From Ruminococcus flavefaciens (GTDB lineage Bacteria > Bacillota > Clostridia > Oscillospirales > Ruminococcaceae): a stretch of 59,001 bases of DNA. This document shows, one piece after another, positions 9,314-17,689 of the stretch. Below the pieces are notes generated by a model. The model saw nothing but the letters and a program-made list of their open reading frames with translations, was not told where the DNA came from and did not search any database. How positions within the stretch are numbered: position 1 is the stretch's first letter; the number at the start of each line of letters is the position of its first letter. The translations under genes were made by a program, and so were the position numbers. The stretch lies in NCBI GenBank assembly GCA_902766595.1, contig CACXEJ010000111.1, forward strand, positions 1-59,001. The letters run 5' to 3'.

Positions 9314-10192
9314 CTATTCCTTTATGCCGGAGTGCGCCATAGTCTCGATGACATAGCGCTGCGCCAGTATGAATACTATCATCGGCGGTATCAGCATAAA
9401 CACGGCTGCTGCCATTGCGACTCCGGCTCTTGCCATTCCGGACGAAGCCGCCTGCGCAACAACGGTCGGGAGAGTCTTGTACTGCTCCTGAAATACCAGC
9501 GAGCCAGCCTGAATGTTCCACGCCGCCTGAAAAGCGAATATGATGAGAGTCATCAGTGCCGGCTTCTGATTAGGTATGACTATCTGCCAGCATATGCGGA
9601 AAAGTCCGGCGCCGTCCACCTTTGCCGCCTCAATCATAGAATCGGGCATCTGGCTTATGGACTGCCTCATAAGGAAAAGTCCCATAGGCGAGGCTACCGA
9701 GGGGAGTATCAGCGCGAGAGGATTGTCGATGAGGTGGAGCCTTGACATCACCATATACTGCATAATATAGATGACGTTGCTCTGGTACAGGAGCGCAATT
9801 ACGATGACGTGGTTTATGAACCTGCTTCCCGGGAAGCGGCACTTCGCCAGCACGAATGCCGCCATTGACGAGAACACGCACTGCAAGACGGTCACGGAAA
9901 CGGTCACCGCTATGCTGTTGAACACATATCTTGAGAACGGCACTCTGTTCTGTCTCACAGACTCGAACATCTCCCGGAAATTGTCAAGCGTAGGTCTGAT
10001 GACGTACATCTTCGGCGGGAACACAAAAAGCTCCTCGACCGGCTTTACCGACATTATCACCGTAAGGTATATCGGCAGTACCATAAATGCTCCGAGAACG
10101 CTCAGGACGATGAAGATAGCGGCTGTACCGCCGAGTCTTCTGCCGACACGTCTGTTTGAAGCCTTCAGTTTCGCGGTATCGACCTGAGTCAT
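9314..10192 (-). CDS. carbohydrate ABC transporter permease, MalG type (pair 2)
   Basis: This 292-residue CUT1 permease has six spans and an EAA loop at about 190-207 (MPDSMIEAAKVDGAGLF). The ATG 10192 follows GGAGGGCGGCTG. It ends 10 nt before the NHL gene. It is the partner of the MalF-type permease just upstream and is only distantly similar to the MalG-type protein of pair 1, so the two pairs do not look like a recent duplication. Confidence 0.92.
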   Translation of the reverse strand: MTQVDTAKLKASNRRVGRRLGGTAAIFIVLSVLGAFMVLPIYLTVIMSVKPVEELFVFPPKMYVIRPTLDNFREMFESVRQNRVPFSRYVFNSIAVTVSVTVLQCVFSSMAAFVLAKCRFPGSRFINHVIVIALLYQSNVIYIMQYMVMSRLHLIDNPLALILPSVASPMGLFLMRQSISQMPDSMIEAAKVDGAGLFRICWQIVIPNQKPALMTLIIFAFQAAWNIQAGSLVFQEQYKTLPTVVAQAASSGMARAGVAMAAAVFMLIPPMIVFILAQRYVIETMAHSGIKE

Positions 10193-10204
10193 CAGCCGCC
10201 CTCC

Positions 10205-11119
10205 TTAATCCATATATTTCTTCATAACTCTGCCTATCAGCCTGTTGCAGAGATACATCGCGGCGAACAGTATCGTGCATATCGCCGCCGCATAGCCCAT
10301 TTCAAAGCGCACCCAGCCGTAATCGTAGGCGTGAGTCATGACCGTATGGGCTTTGTAGTCCGTACTCGGGAAGCCGACGAGGTTCTGCGCGACCGTTCCG
10401 GCTGTGAACGAGCTGACTATCTGCATAACAGCCGCAAACATAAGCTGCGGTCCCATAGACGGGATAACGATGTAGATGAGCTCCTGCCAGCGCGTCCGGA
10501 TACCCTCGACAGCGCCAGCCTCATAAAGTGTGCGGTCGATATTCTGAAAACCGGCTCTCAGCGCAAGGAAGCCTGCTCCGAGCGAGATCCACAGCTGCAC
10601 GACTATGGTCACCCCGAGGATATACCTGCCGTCCGTGAGCCACTGCACCGGAGCGTTGATAAGTCCGAGATCAAGCAGGAATGAGTTGAGGTAGCCGTTA
10701 ATGTCGCCGCTGAAAATGAGCTGCCATACGGTGTAGACGTTTGCCATTGACGGCGCGTAGAATATCAGCGTGAAGAACGTTTTCAGCTTCGGGTGGAGCT
10801 CGTTTATCAGCCATGCAAGCATAAAACAAAGGAAGTAGCTGACCGGTCCGGTCAGGAACGCGAATACTATCGTCACCCTTATCGACCGTATGAACACCCT
10901 GTCGGACAGGAAGAGGGTGGTGTAGTTCGACAGCCCCACATATTTCGGCGGCTTTGCCATATCGAAGTCGGTGAAGCCTATCGGCAGGGACATCACTACC
11001 GGCACTATCGTGAATACGGTGAAGAATATCATAAACGGCGCGAGCATAAGGTAACAGCCCTTGTTCCGCTTTATGTCCGCCCAGAGCTTTCCGGCGCGCG
11101 AAGCTTTCTTCCCAGCCAA
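10205..11119 (-). CDS. sugar ABC transporter permease, MalF type (pair 2), TTG start
   Basis: The protein has 304 residues from the TTG at 11119, which lies 8 nt after the consensus AGGAGG. The longer reading frame would begin at GTG 11128, but that codon overlaps the Shine-Dalgarno site itself. The first span starts near residue 18 (GCYLMLAPFMIFFTVF) and the EAA loop is at about 208-222 (TLYEAGAVEGIRTRWQ). It immediately follows the solute-binding protein gene, so this pair is the more likely partner of that binding protein. Confidence 0.9.
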   Translation of the reverse strand: MAGKKASRAGKLWADIKRNKGCYLMLAPFMIFFTVFTIVPVVMSLPIGFTDFDMAKPPKYVGLSNYTTLFLSDRVFIRSIRVTIVFAFLTGPVSYFLCFMLAWLINELHPKLKTFFTLIFYAPSMANVYTVWQLIFSGDINGYLNSFLLDLGLINAPVQWLTDGRYILGVTIVVQLWISLGAGFLALRAGFQNIDRTLYEAGAVEGIRTRWQELIYIVIPSMGPQLMFAAVMQIVSSFTAGTVAQNLVGFPSTDYKAHTVMTHAYDYGWVRFEMGYAAAICTILFAAMYLCNRLIGRVMKKYMD

Positions 11120-11142
11120 TCGGCTCACCTCCTTTCGTAATA

Positions 11143-14094
11143 TCAGTCAAGCCCGAGATTTTTACGTTTTCGGGTTATTTCGTCGTTGATGTCGCGGCAG
11201 TACCATATCAGTGTGTCGCGCGGATTTTTATGTTCGTTGACAGTCTCGCGGAAGGCGTTCATAATGTTCCTCGTAACCGCGTACGATGACGGCAGCACGG
11301 GTATTTCCGCAAGCTCGTCCTGCTGAGCCCTCAGCCTGCGGAGCTCCTCCTGCGACCACGAGAGCCTGCCGAGCGCTTCAACGTTTGCCGTATCGAAGCG
11401 CCCCAAAGTTCCGAGCAGCCCCTCCATACGCATACCGAGCTCCGCCTGAGTCTCCGCATCCGTGAACCATTTGATGAACTCCCAGCCGTTCTCCTTGCTG
11501 CCTATGCTGTTGAATATCACGGCAGCTGTGCCGTTGGAGTTTGCCGCGTGAGAGACCGTTCCGTCGCCGCGCCTTGTTCCGGGAACGGGGCAGAAGTCCC
11601 ACAGACCGCTTATCTCCGGAGATGCAGCCGTGAGCTGATTTGCAAAAGTATAATTAGCGATGACCATAGGGTACTCGCCCGTCCGGAAACGGCTGAACGC
11701 ATCGTAGGTCTGTTCAAAGCTGTACTTAGTGTAGAAGTCCGTCCAGTCCGAAAAAGCCTGAACAGCTTCCGTAGTATCGAGCACCGCGGCAGTCTGACCG
11801 CTGTTGTAGTAGTTCATTCCCTTTTGCAGCAGGAGCATTGCAAAGGTGTGACCTGCTTCGGTCGCCGGAGAGATATTGGTCGGCGGCAGAACGAGTCCGG
11901 CAGACATATAGTTCCGCTGGACTGCCGGGAGCATATCCCGGAGGTCGTCCCATGTCTCCGGCGGACTGCTGAAGCCGAGCTCCGACAGAATATCCGTGCG
12001 GTAAAACAGCATCGGGAAGCTCTGACTCACCGGCAGACCGTAGGTGCCGCCGTTGTACTGATACTGCGTCAGAGCGTTCTTCTGGAAGCGTCCCTTCACC
12101 TCATCAAAGTCGCTGAACTGCGAAACGTCCGTGAGCAAGTCCCTTGCGGCAAGGTTCACCGGGAACTCTCCTCCGAGGAAGAGTGCGACGTCCGGACCTT
12201 TTCCGGCGAGAGTAGCCTCAACTATACCGCCGGAAACAAGCTCGACGGATACCGGTATCCCCGACTCCGGAACGAAGCGCTCCTCCGTGAGCTCCTTGAC
12301 TATCTGCGCCTGATCGCGTCCGAGCGCCGCCCAGACCTTAATGGACTCCTCGCCGCTCACGTCCGAGAGAGTGGTGTAGTCCTCGAAGAACGAGCCGATG
12401 AATGCGTCAAAGCCGAATTTAACGGACTTTCCGAGCTTCTTCCTACAGCTTGTGAAGTCTGCTCCCTCCGAGGCAAACTCGATGTAGTCCACCTCGAGCG
12501 GCTGGTCACGGTATTCCCTCATCCAAGCTGAAACTGCGGTGATGTTGTCCTTTATCTGCGGCAGGTATGACGGTATCTTCAGCGGCTTGTCGGTGCATTT
12601 GTCGAGTATCACCTTCATTCTCTCAAGAACTGCCGCTTCCGAACCGGCTGTTCCGGAAATATCCTCGATGCCGTCCTGAATATCGCTGAATTCGTCCGAG
12701 AGCCTTTCAAATTCGCCGATAAGCTCCGGTATCTTTTCGTGGACGTAGTAGTCCGTGTATTTGTCCGGAACAGGCCCGGTTATCATCAGTATCTTGCGGT
12801 AACAGGCGTTCATATCCGAAACAGCCTTGTCGAGCCGGCGCATATATCCGCCTATCTCGCCGGGCACAGCCTCCATTGAGAGCGTATGGTCACGGGTGTG
12901 GTCGAGGTAAACGTAAATGTCCCCGCCGTCCGCGCTCTGCGGAACTTCACAACTCCAGTCCTTGCAGTACGGGAACGAAACTCCGTCAAGCTCGCCGCAG
13001 ATGACCTTGCCGTCCAGACGGATACGGCGGTCGGAGCTGAGTCCGCGCATACGGTTCTGACGGTACTTTATGCCTATCCTGTACCAGCCGGAGTTGCCGA
13101 CAGCCTCCTTCGGGATATCCCACGTTATGGTCTGCTGAGCCTTCTGCCAGTTCCCTGCGCCGATCGTGTTGTAGACGACCTTGCGCGGATCAGACGGCGA
13201 AACGTTGTAGTGGATATTGTCATAGGTCGGATAGAGCGTCGGATCGGACTTATAAGCGGCGTTCTCGCCCTCTATCCGGAAAAGCCGCGCCGGAGTCTCC
13301 TCCGCAGTGACGGCGGCGTTCACGGAAGCTGCATACTCTCCGTAGGTCGGCAGCTCCTCCGGCGTATAGAACCGGAAGCTGTCCAGCACGAACTGCGCTC
13401 TTTCCGAGGTGAATGTCACCTCGTGGCTGCCCTTTTCGAGGTAGAATATCAGCGGCTCTCTGAAAAGCCCGTCCGTGTCCCCGAACGGCAGCGTCTGCCA
13501 CATCTCCCTCTGGACCTGCGTCGGGCGCACCTGATTTCCGCGGCTGTCCTTGTGTATCTCCTGCGAATTCTCCCATACTCTCCCGAGGGTTATGCGCGAA
13601 GCAGTATCGAACGGCAGTCTGCCGTCTATCTTCATCGAGAGCTCGATCGGCTGCGTTCCGGCGCTCAGACCGCAGTAGGTCATTTCAGCGCAGTATATGC
13701 CGGTCTCGGGAATATCGAACCTGTAACTCACCTCGCCGTCCGGACTCTCCCACGAGAGAACGTCCCTGTGAGTTTCGCCGGAAGCGGTATAGTCCCCCTC
13801 CGCAAAAGTCCCCTCTGCGGAGGTGTGGTCAGTGCCCCTGACGGTGACGGACGAGCCTGTCTGCGGACTTCCGCAGTATGTGTCGTAATAGTCGCTGTAC
13901 GTCATCAGGTCGGCAGCGGAAGCGTCAAACGAGTAATAGTCCTCCTTTATCGCCTCGGCAGTGGCGGCGGAGACTGTATATTCTCCGGTATTGTCAGCCG
14001 AAAAAGCCTGTACCGCGCCGCCTGAGCTGCCTGCCGCTATGAGCAGGGACATTGCTCCCGAAACTGCGCCGCGAAGAATTCTCCCGAATTTCAG
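11143..14094 (-). CDS. large extracellular solute-binding protein with N-terminal carbohydrate-binding-like domains, probable CTG start
   Basis: The protein has about 983 residues. A signal peptide (basic start, then SGAMSLLIAAGSSGGAVQA) leads into two jelly-roll-like regions (about 75-265 and 280-430), a helical linker (about 435-530) and a type 1 solute-binding domain (about 580-960, with FPMLFYRTDILSELGFSSPP and ENGWEFIKWF typical of sugar-binding proteins). No lipobox cysteine follows the signal. The longest frame starts at ATG 14262, but a perfect promoter (14162-14190) lies downstream of that codon, so it cannot be the start. The only good site is AAGGGAGG followed 8 nt later by CTG 14094. 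It heads the eight-gene operon and should deliver a glycan to the permeases. Confidence 0.82.
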   Translation of the reverse strand: MKFGRILRGAVSGAMSLLIAAGSSGGAVQAFSADNTGEYTVSAATAEAIKEDYYSFDASAADLMTYSDYYDTYCGSPQTGSSVTVRGTDHTSAEGTFAEGDYTASGETHRDVLSWESPDGEVSYRFDIPETGIYCAEMTYCGLSAGTQPIELSMKIDGRLPFDTASRITLGRVWENSQEIHKDSRGNQVRPTQVQREMWQTLPFGDTDGLFREPLIFYLEKGSHEVTFTSERAQFVLDSFRFYTPEELPTYGEYAASVNAAVTAEETPARLFRIEGENAAYKSDPTLYPTYDNIHYNVSPSDPRKVVYNTIGAGNWQKAQQTITWDIPKEAVGNSGWYRIGIKYRQNRMRGLSSDRRIRLDGKVICGELDGVSFPYCKDWSCEVPQSADGGDIYVYLDHTRDHTLSMEAVPGEIGGYMRRLDKAVSDMNACYRKILMITGPVPDKYTDYYVHEKIPELIGEFERLSDEFSDIQDGIEDISGTAGSEAAVLERMKVILDKCTDKPLKIPSYLPQIKDNITAVSAWMREYRDQPLEVDYIEFASEGADFTSCRKKLGKSVKFGFDAFIGSFFEDYTTLSDVSGEESIKVWAALGRDQAQIVKELTEERFVPESGIPVSVELVSGGIVEATLAGKGPDVALFLGGEFPVNLAARDLLTDVSQFSDFDEVKGRFQKNALTQYQYNGGTYGLPVSQSFPMLFYRTDILSELGFSSPPETWDDLRDMLPAVQRNYMSAGLVLPPTNISPATEAGHTFAMLLLQKGMNYYNSGQTAAVLDTTEAVQAFSDWTDFYTKYSFEQTYDAFSRFRTGEYPMVIANYTFANQLTAASPEISGLWDFCPVPGTRRGDGTVSHAANSNGTAAVIFNSIGSKENGWEFIKWFTDAETQAELGMRMEGLLGTLGRFDTANVEALGRLSWSQEELRRLRAQQDELAEIPVLPSSYAVTRNIMNAFRETVNEHKNPRDTLIWYCRDINDEITRKRKNLGLD

Positions 14095-14161
14095 AACGTC
14101 CGCCTCCCTTCCGCATATATGTAAAAAACACACCTTTTCTGAAAATAGTACACTTATAATA

Positions 14162-14190
14162 AGTATAGCAAATCCGTGCGCTGTTGTCAA
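14162..14190 (-). promoter_or_regulatory. sigma-A promoter of the DUF5696/transporter operon
   Basis: TTGACA (14185-14190), a 17-nt spacer and TATACT (14162-14167) on the minus strand form a near-consensus promoter. Transcription would begin near 14155, leaving a leader of about 60 nt before the CTG start at 14094. Confidence 0.85.
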
Positions 14191-14221
14191 GGAAAAAAGC
14201 GCGTTCTGCGTGATATGCAGG

Positions 14222-14260
14222 GACAAAAAAAGAGCGGATAATATCCGCTCTTTTTTTGTC
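14222..14260 (-). terminator. bidirectional terminator after the dockerin gene
   Basis: A perfect palindrome is built on GAGCGGATA/TATCCGCTC and flanked by A7 and T7, so it can stop transcription from either side. On the minus strand it closes the dockerin gene and insulates it from the transporter operon. Confidence 0.85.
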
Positions 14261-14287
14261 AAAACGCTATATTAATTATTTACAGTC

Positions 14288-14310
14288 GGGCGCTCGGAAA
14301 GCGCCCCTAC
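14288..14310 (-). repeat. GTAG-hairpin repeat (REP-like)
   Basis: On the minus strand GTAG is followed by a GGGCGCT...AGCGCCC hairpin. It is one of the dispersed family described in the findings and lies between the dockerin stop and its terminator. Confidence 0.7.
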
Positions 14311-14342
14311 ATTTCTAATTTCTGACTTCTGAACTCTTATTT

Positions 14343-15377
14343 CTATCGGCGAGGGAACTCGCCGATAAGTCCGAGCTTGAATTGCTGGATCATAAGCGCG
14401 TCCTCGTTCGTGAGACCTTTTTTGCCGTCAACGTCCGCATTCAGTTCACCCTGTGGCTTTATGCTGAATTCAGATCTGCCCTGCGCGTACTTGTCCGGAT
14501 CTGAAGCGACCTGCATTACGAGAACGGCGTCCGCGATATTCACCTGATCGTCAAGGTTCGCATCGCCGCGGAGTCTGGAATTCACTTCCGAAGCAGTCTC
14601 GGAAATGTTCTCCTCGCCGTTGAAGCTGAGCTTGTTCTTCTCAACGTGTGCCGAACCGCTCGAGCTCCACGCCTCCGCAAGAAAAGCGACCATTACTGGT
14701 GAATTGAGCCTTACACCGGCTTCCTTGCAGGCAGCGATGTGCTTATATACGGAGATTTTTCCCTCTGCTGTACCGGTTGCTGCGGAGGTCTTTTCCCGGC
14801 GCACACTGAGGATCTTCACGATGTTCTGACCTGTGCCGTCAACAAATCCCGTGACATTGTACTTGTACATATCGTAAACGCCGCCGTCAGTCTCGAGAGT
14901 CGTGAGCAGTTTCAAAGCAGCGGAGGAACTCGGATAGGTCTCCTCTCTCTCCACACCGCCCCAGTCGTCCACGATGCAGAAATCTATCAGCAGCGAATCG
15001 TTGATCTTAAAAAAGCACTCCGCGCCGAACGTATACTTTCCGCCGTCAGCGGAAGCCTTGTATTCGATCACCGGCTCTCCGGTCATCTCGTTTTCTTCAA
15101 AGTTCCTTCCTGATGTACAAAGTGCGGAGGATACATCGTTCCAGACGAAATCAAATCCGCCGTCCTCCCTGAACTGCGTGTCTATCGTGCCGTAACCGTC
15201 GGACCAGTATGTATAGTCATATTCGCCGCACTTACCGCTCTCGTCGATCGTCACTATTCCCGTTTCGGCTGCTGAAGCAGACGGTATGCCCGTGGCCGCC
15301 GGAAGAGCGGCATTCCCTGCCGTAATAAGTGCAGCGGCAAGCGAAACTGCTGCGAGCTGTTTAAAGATCTTTTTCAC
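14343..15377 (-). CDS. secreted dockerin protein with a GH11-like (xylanase) domain, altered active site
   Basis: The 344-residue protein has a signal peptide (1-36), a GH11-type beta jelly roll (about 45-262) and a C-terminal type I dockerin (about 270-340, with calcium loops GDANLDDQVNIADAVLVMQ and NADVDGKKGLTNEDALMIQQ). GH11 landmarks are YDYTYWSD, FVWNDVSSALCTSGRNF, LSVRREK and the acid/base motif FLAEAWSSSGSA. The nucleophile motif, usually LxEYYIVD, reads LIDFCIVDDWGG, so the catalytic Glu is Asp and one Tyr is Cys. It may be a weak or inactive xylanase, or a binding module displayed on a cellulosome. The start is GTG 15377 after AGGAGGTTTATT. It has its own promoter and terminator. Confidence 0.82.
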   Translation of the reverse strand: MKKIFKQLAAVSLAAALITAGNAALPAATGIPSASAAETGIVTIDESGKCGEYDYTYWSDGYGTIDTQFREDGGFDFVWNDVSSALCTSGRNFEENEMTGEPVIEYKASADGGKYTFGAECFFKINDSLLIDFCIVDDWGGVEREETYPSSSAALKLLTTLETDGGVYDMYKYNVTGFVDGTGQNIVKILSVRREKTSAATGTAEGKISVYKHIAACKEAGVRLNSPVMVAFLAEAWSSSGSAHVEKNKLSFNGEENISETASEVNSRLRGDANLDDQVNIADAVLVMQVASDPDKYAQGRSEFSIKPQGELNADVDGKKGLTNEDALMIQQFKLGLIGEFPRR

Positions 15378-15420
15378 AATAAACCTCCTGTCTTAGTGGG
15401 TGATTTTTCGTACTGTTTAT

Positions 15421-15449
15421 AATATAGCATCATATGTTAAATAATTCAA
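15421..15449 (-). promoter_or_regulatory. promoter of the dockerin gene
   Basis: On the minus strand TTGAAT (15444-15449), 17 nt and TATATT (15421-15426), with an extended -10 TG one base upstream. It lies 44 nt from the GTG start and is divergent from the ABC transporter promoter. Confidence 0.65.
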
Positions 15450-15527
15450 GTTATATATTGTTCAAATAAGCCTTTTTCAAGGCTCAACTGTTCAAAAATT
15501 GCGTTCCGGGCTATATGTATAATAGAA

Positions 15528-15556
15528 TTGACAACCGCCGCTTATTGTGGTATTAT
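15528..15556 (+). promoter_or_regulatory. sigma-A promoter of the ABC exporter/deoD cluster
   Basis: TTGACA (15528-15533), a 17-nt spacer and TATTAT (15551-15556). The start point near 15563 lies downstream of the first in-frame ATG (15515), which supports the start at 15602. Confidence 0.85.
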
Positions 15557-15601
15557 AGAGTAAAGTTTTTGACTCATAAAACAAGGAAAAGAGGTTATGA
15601 A

Positions 15602-16342
15602 ATGGCAGATATTCTCGAAGTCAAAGGGCTCTCGAAGCAATACTCCAAGGTGCTCGCCGCCGACAGCATCAGCTTCTCGATAGGAGAGGGCGAGATATTC
15701 GCGCTGCTCGGTCCTAACGGCGCAGGCAAGACCACAACTATAAGAATGATCTCGACACTGCTCACACCGACTGCCGGAGATGCGGTCGTAGCAGGTCACA
15801 GCATTATCAAGGAACCCGCAAAGGTCCGCGAAAATATAACCTACCTCCCCGATGAGGCAGGCGCTTACAAGAATATGACAGGTATCCGCTACCTGAGATT
15901 TATGGCAGGTCTGTTCATCTCCGACATCGACAAGCTCAACGAATGTGTAGAGAGGGCAAAGAACATCTGCGGTCTCGGTGAACGTCTCGAGGACAAGATA
16001 GGCAGTTACAGCCGCGGTATGATAAGAAAGCTGCTGCTTGCCCGAGCAGTTATGACAAAGCCTAAGCTCGCTATCCTCGACGAACCGACAAGCGGTCTTG
16101 ATGTTCTCAACGCTATCGAGATAAGAAAAATGATAAAGAAGCTCGCTGCGGAGGAAAAGATGTCCTTCCTGCTCTCCTCGCACAATATGCTGGAGATAGA
16201 GTTCGTCTCCGACCGTGTCGGCATAATTTCCGGCGGTCATCTGCTCGTAATTGGTTCAGCAAGCGAGCTCAAGGAGCGCTACGGTGCAGAAAACCTTGAA
16301 GAAGTATTTGAAAAGGTGGTGAACGAGAATGAAATTCATTAA
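15602..16342 (+). CDS. ABC transporter ATP-binding protein, NatA-like
   Basis: This 246-residue ATPase has Walker A GPNGAGKTT (about 40-48), signature YSRGMIRKLLLARA (about 138), Walker B KLAILDEPTSGLD (about 155-168) and the switch His (SSHNM). The closest known type is the NatA/YhaQ group that pairs with ABC-2 permeases for export. The start at 15602 follows AAAGAGG and is downstream of the promoter. Its stop overlaps the permease start by 14 nt, so the two are coupled. The substrate is unknown; sodium or a peptide are family options. Confidence 0.9.
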   Translation: MADILEVKGLSKQYSKVLAADSISFSIGEGEIFALLGPNGAGKTTTIRMISTLLTPTAGDAVVAGHSIIKEPAKVRENITYLPDEAGAYKNMTGIRYLRFMAGLFISDIDKLNECVERAKNICGLGERLEDKIGSYSRGMIRKLLLARAVMTKPKLAILDEPTSGLDVLNAIEIRKMIKKLAAEEKMSFLLSSHNMLEIEFVSDRVGIISGGHLLVIGSASELKERYGAENLEEVFEKVVNENEIH

Positions 16343-17669
16343 CCTCCTGAAAAAGGAGCTCTCTGAGCTCATAACAGTACAGATGCTGCTCGGACTTCTC
16401 GTTTCGCTGGGAATATTTATGGCGCTCGGCAGCGTTATGGACACAACTATCGACGAAGCAGTCGAAAAGACCACCAACTACACCATAAGGCTCATCGACC
16501 GCGACGATACCGAGTTCACACAGGATATGATAAAGTCTATCGAAAATGACGGCAACAAGGTCCGTCTCTTCACCGACACCGGCGACGATTACGCAGCTAT
16601 CCTGAATTCAAACGACATAAAGGACGTCGTTATCATACCCAAGGGCTTTACCGAAAAGATCAACAAGGCTCAGAAGCCCGAGATCATAACTGCTGCAAAA
16701 ATGACCTCAGCCGCAACTATTTCAAATATCAATGCCGGCTCGTCAAGTGCAGTCAGCCTGATACAGAAGTACATCTCGGAAAAGGTCGCTTCTATGGGCG
16801 GCCTCACGGAAGAGCAGTACAAGATCGTGAACCAGCCGCTCACGGTCAGGGAAAACACCGTTGTCGCTGACAATTACGCGGAGGTCTCCTCCGAAAGCAT
16901 AATGAGCCGTATCGCTATCCAGAATATGATGCTCCCTATCATAGTATTCGTGCTCATAATCCTCACATCGCAGATGCTTATGAGCGCCGTTGCAAACGAA
17001 AAGACCGACAAGACGCTCGAAACTCTTCTCTCCGCACCTATCTCAAGAGGATCAGTAATCGGAGCAAAAATGCTCGCCGCAGCTATCATCGCCCTGATAA
17101 ATGCCGCTGTATATATGATCGGCTTCAAGGTATGTATGGGCGATGCTACCAGCAAGATCTCGAGCAGCGCCGGTGAGCTGATAAGCGGTCAGGTCTCTGT
17201 CGATGAGGGTATGCACCAGCTCGGAATGGCTCTCGGCGGTATGGACTACCTCCTCGTAGGGCTCCAGCTCTTCTTCACGATAATGATATGTCTCTCGGTA
17301 TCGCTCATTCTCGGTGCTCTCATCAACGACACCAAAAACACCCAGAGTATGATAATGCCGATAATGATGCTCGCTATCATTCCCTATATGATCTCTATGA
17401 TCGCTGACATCAACTCTCTCCCCACCGTGATACGCTATATCGTTTACGCTATCCCGTTCACACACACATTCTCGGCTATACCGAACCTTATGTTCGGCAG
17501 AACAACGCTGTTTACGGCTGGTCTCATCTACCAGATAATAGTGTTCATCATATGTATGTTCTTCGCACTCAGGCTCTTTATGTCCGACAAGCTGTTCACT
17601 ATCTCGCTCAACTTCGGACAGAAGTCTAAGTACAAGGCTAAAAAGCGCAGAAAGTCTGCTGAAAAATGA
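16329..17669 (+). CDS. ABC-2 type permease, NatB-like
   Basis: This 446-residue membrane protein has one span near 18-36, a long extracytoplasmic domain (about 40-195), then five or six spans (about 200-430), the topology of the NatB/YhaP ABC-2 group. The C-terminus is basic (KSKYKAKKRRK). It overlaps its ATPase partner by 14 nt. ABC-2 permeases act in export; nothing in the sequence fixes the substrate. Confidence 0.88.
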   Translation: MKFINLLKKELSELITVQMLLGLLVSLGIFMALGSVMDTTIDEAVEKTTNYTIRLIDRDDTEFTQDMIKSIENDGNKVRLFTDTGDDYAAILNSNDIKDVVIIPKGFTEKINKAQKPEIITAAKMTSAATISNINAGSSSAVSLIQKYISEKVASMGGLTEEQYKIVNQPLTVRENTVVADNYAEVSSESIMSRIAIQNMMLPIIVFVLIILTSQMLMSAVANEKTDKTLETLLSAPISRGSVIGAKMLAAAIIALINAAVYMIGFKVCMGDATSKISSSAGELISGQVSVDEGMHQLGMALGGMDYLLVGLQLFFTIMICLSVSLILGALINDTKNTQSMIMPIMMLAIIPYMISMIADINSLPTVIRYIVYAIPFTHTFSAIPNLMFGRTTLFTAGLIYQIIVFIICMFFALRLFMSDKLFTISLNFGQKSKYKAKKRRKSAEK

Positions 17670-17689
17670 TCTGAAAAGGAGAAATTACT

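Noticed and set aside
11120-11128. GTG 11128 as start of the MalF-type permease
   Set aside because: It overlaps the AGGAGGTG ribosome-binding site; TTG 11119 is correctly spaced.
11548-14025. Long plus-strand frames (327 and 379 codons) opposite the binding-protein gene
   Set aside because: They are antisense shadows of a well-supported gene, are rich in Arg/Val/Leu of no family, and have no ribosome-binding sites or promoters.
14094-14262. Upstream extension of the binding protein to ATG 14262
   Set aside because: A consensus promoter lies between this ATG and the signal peptide, and the extension contains the terminator of the preceding gene.
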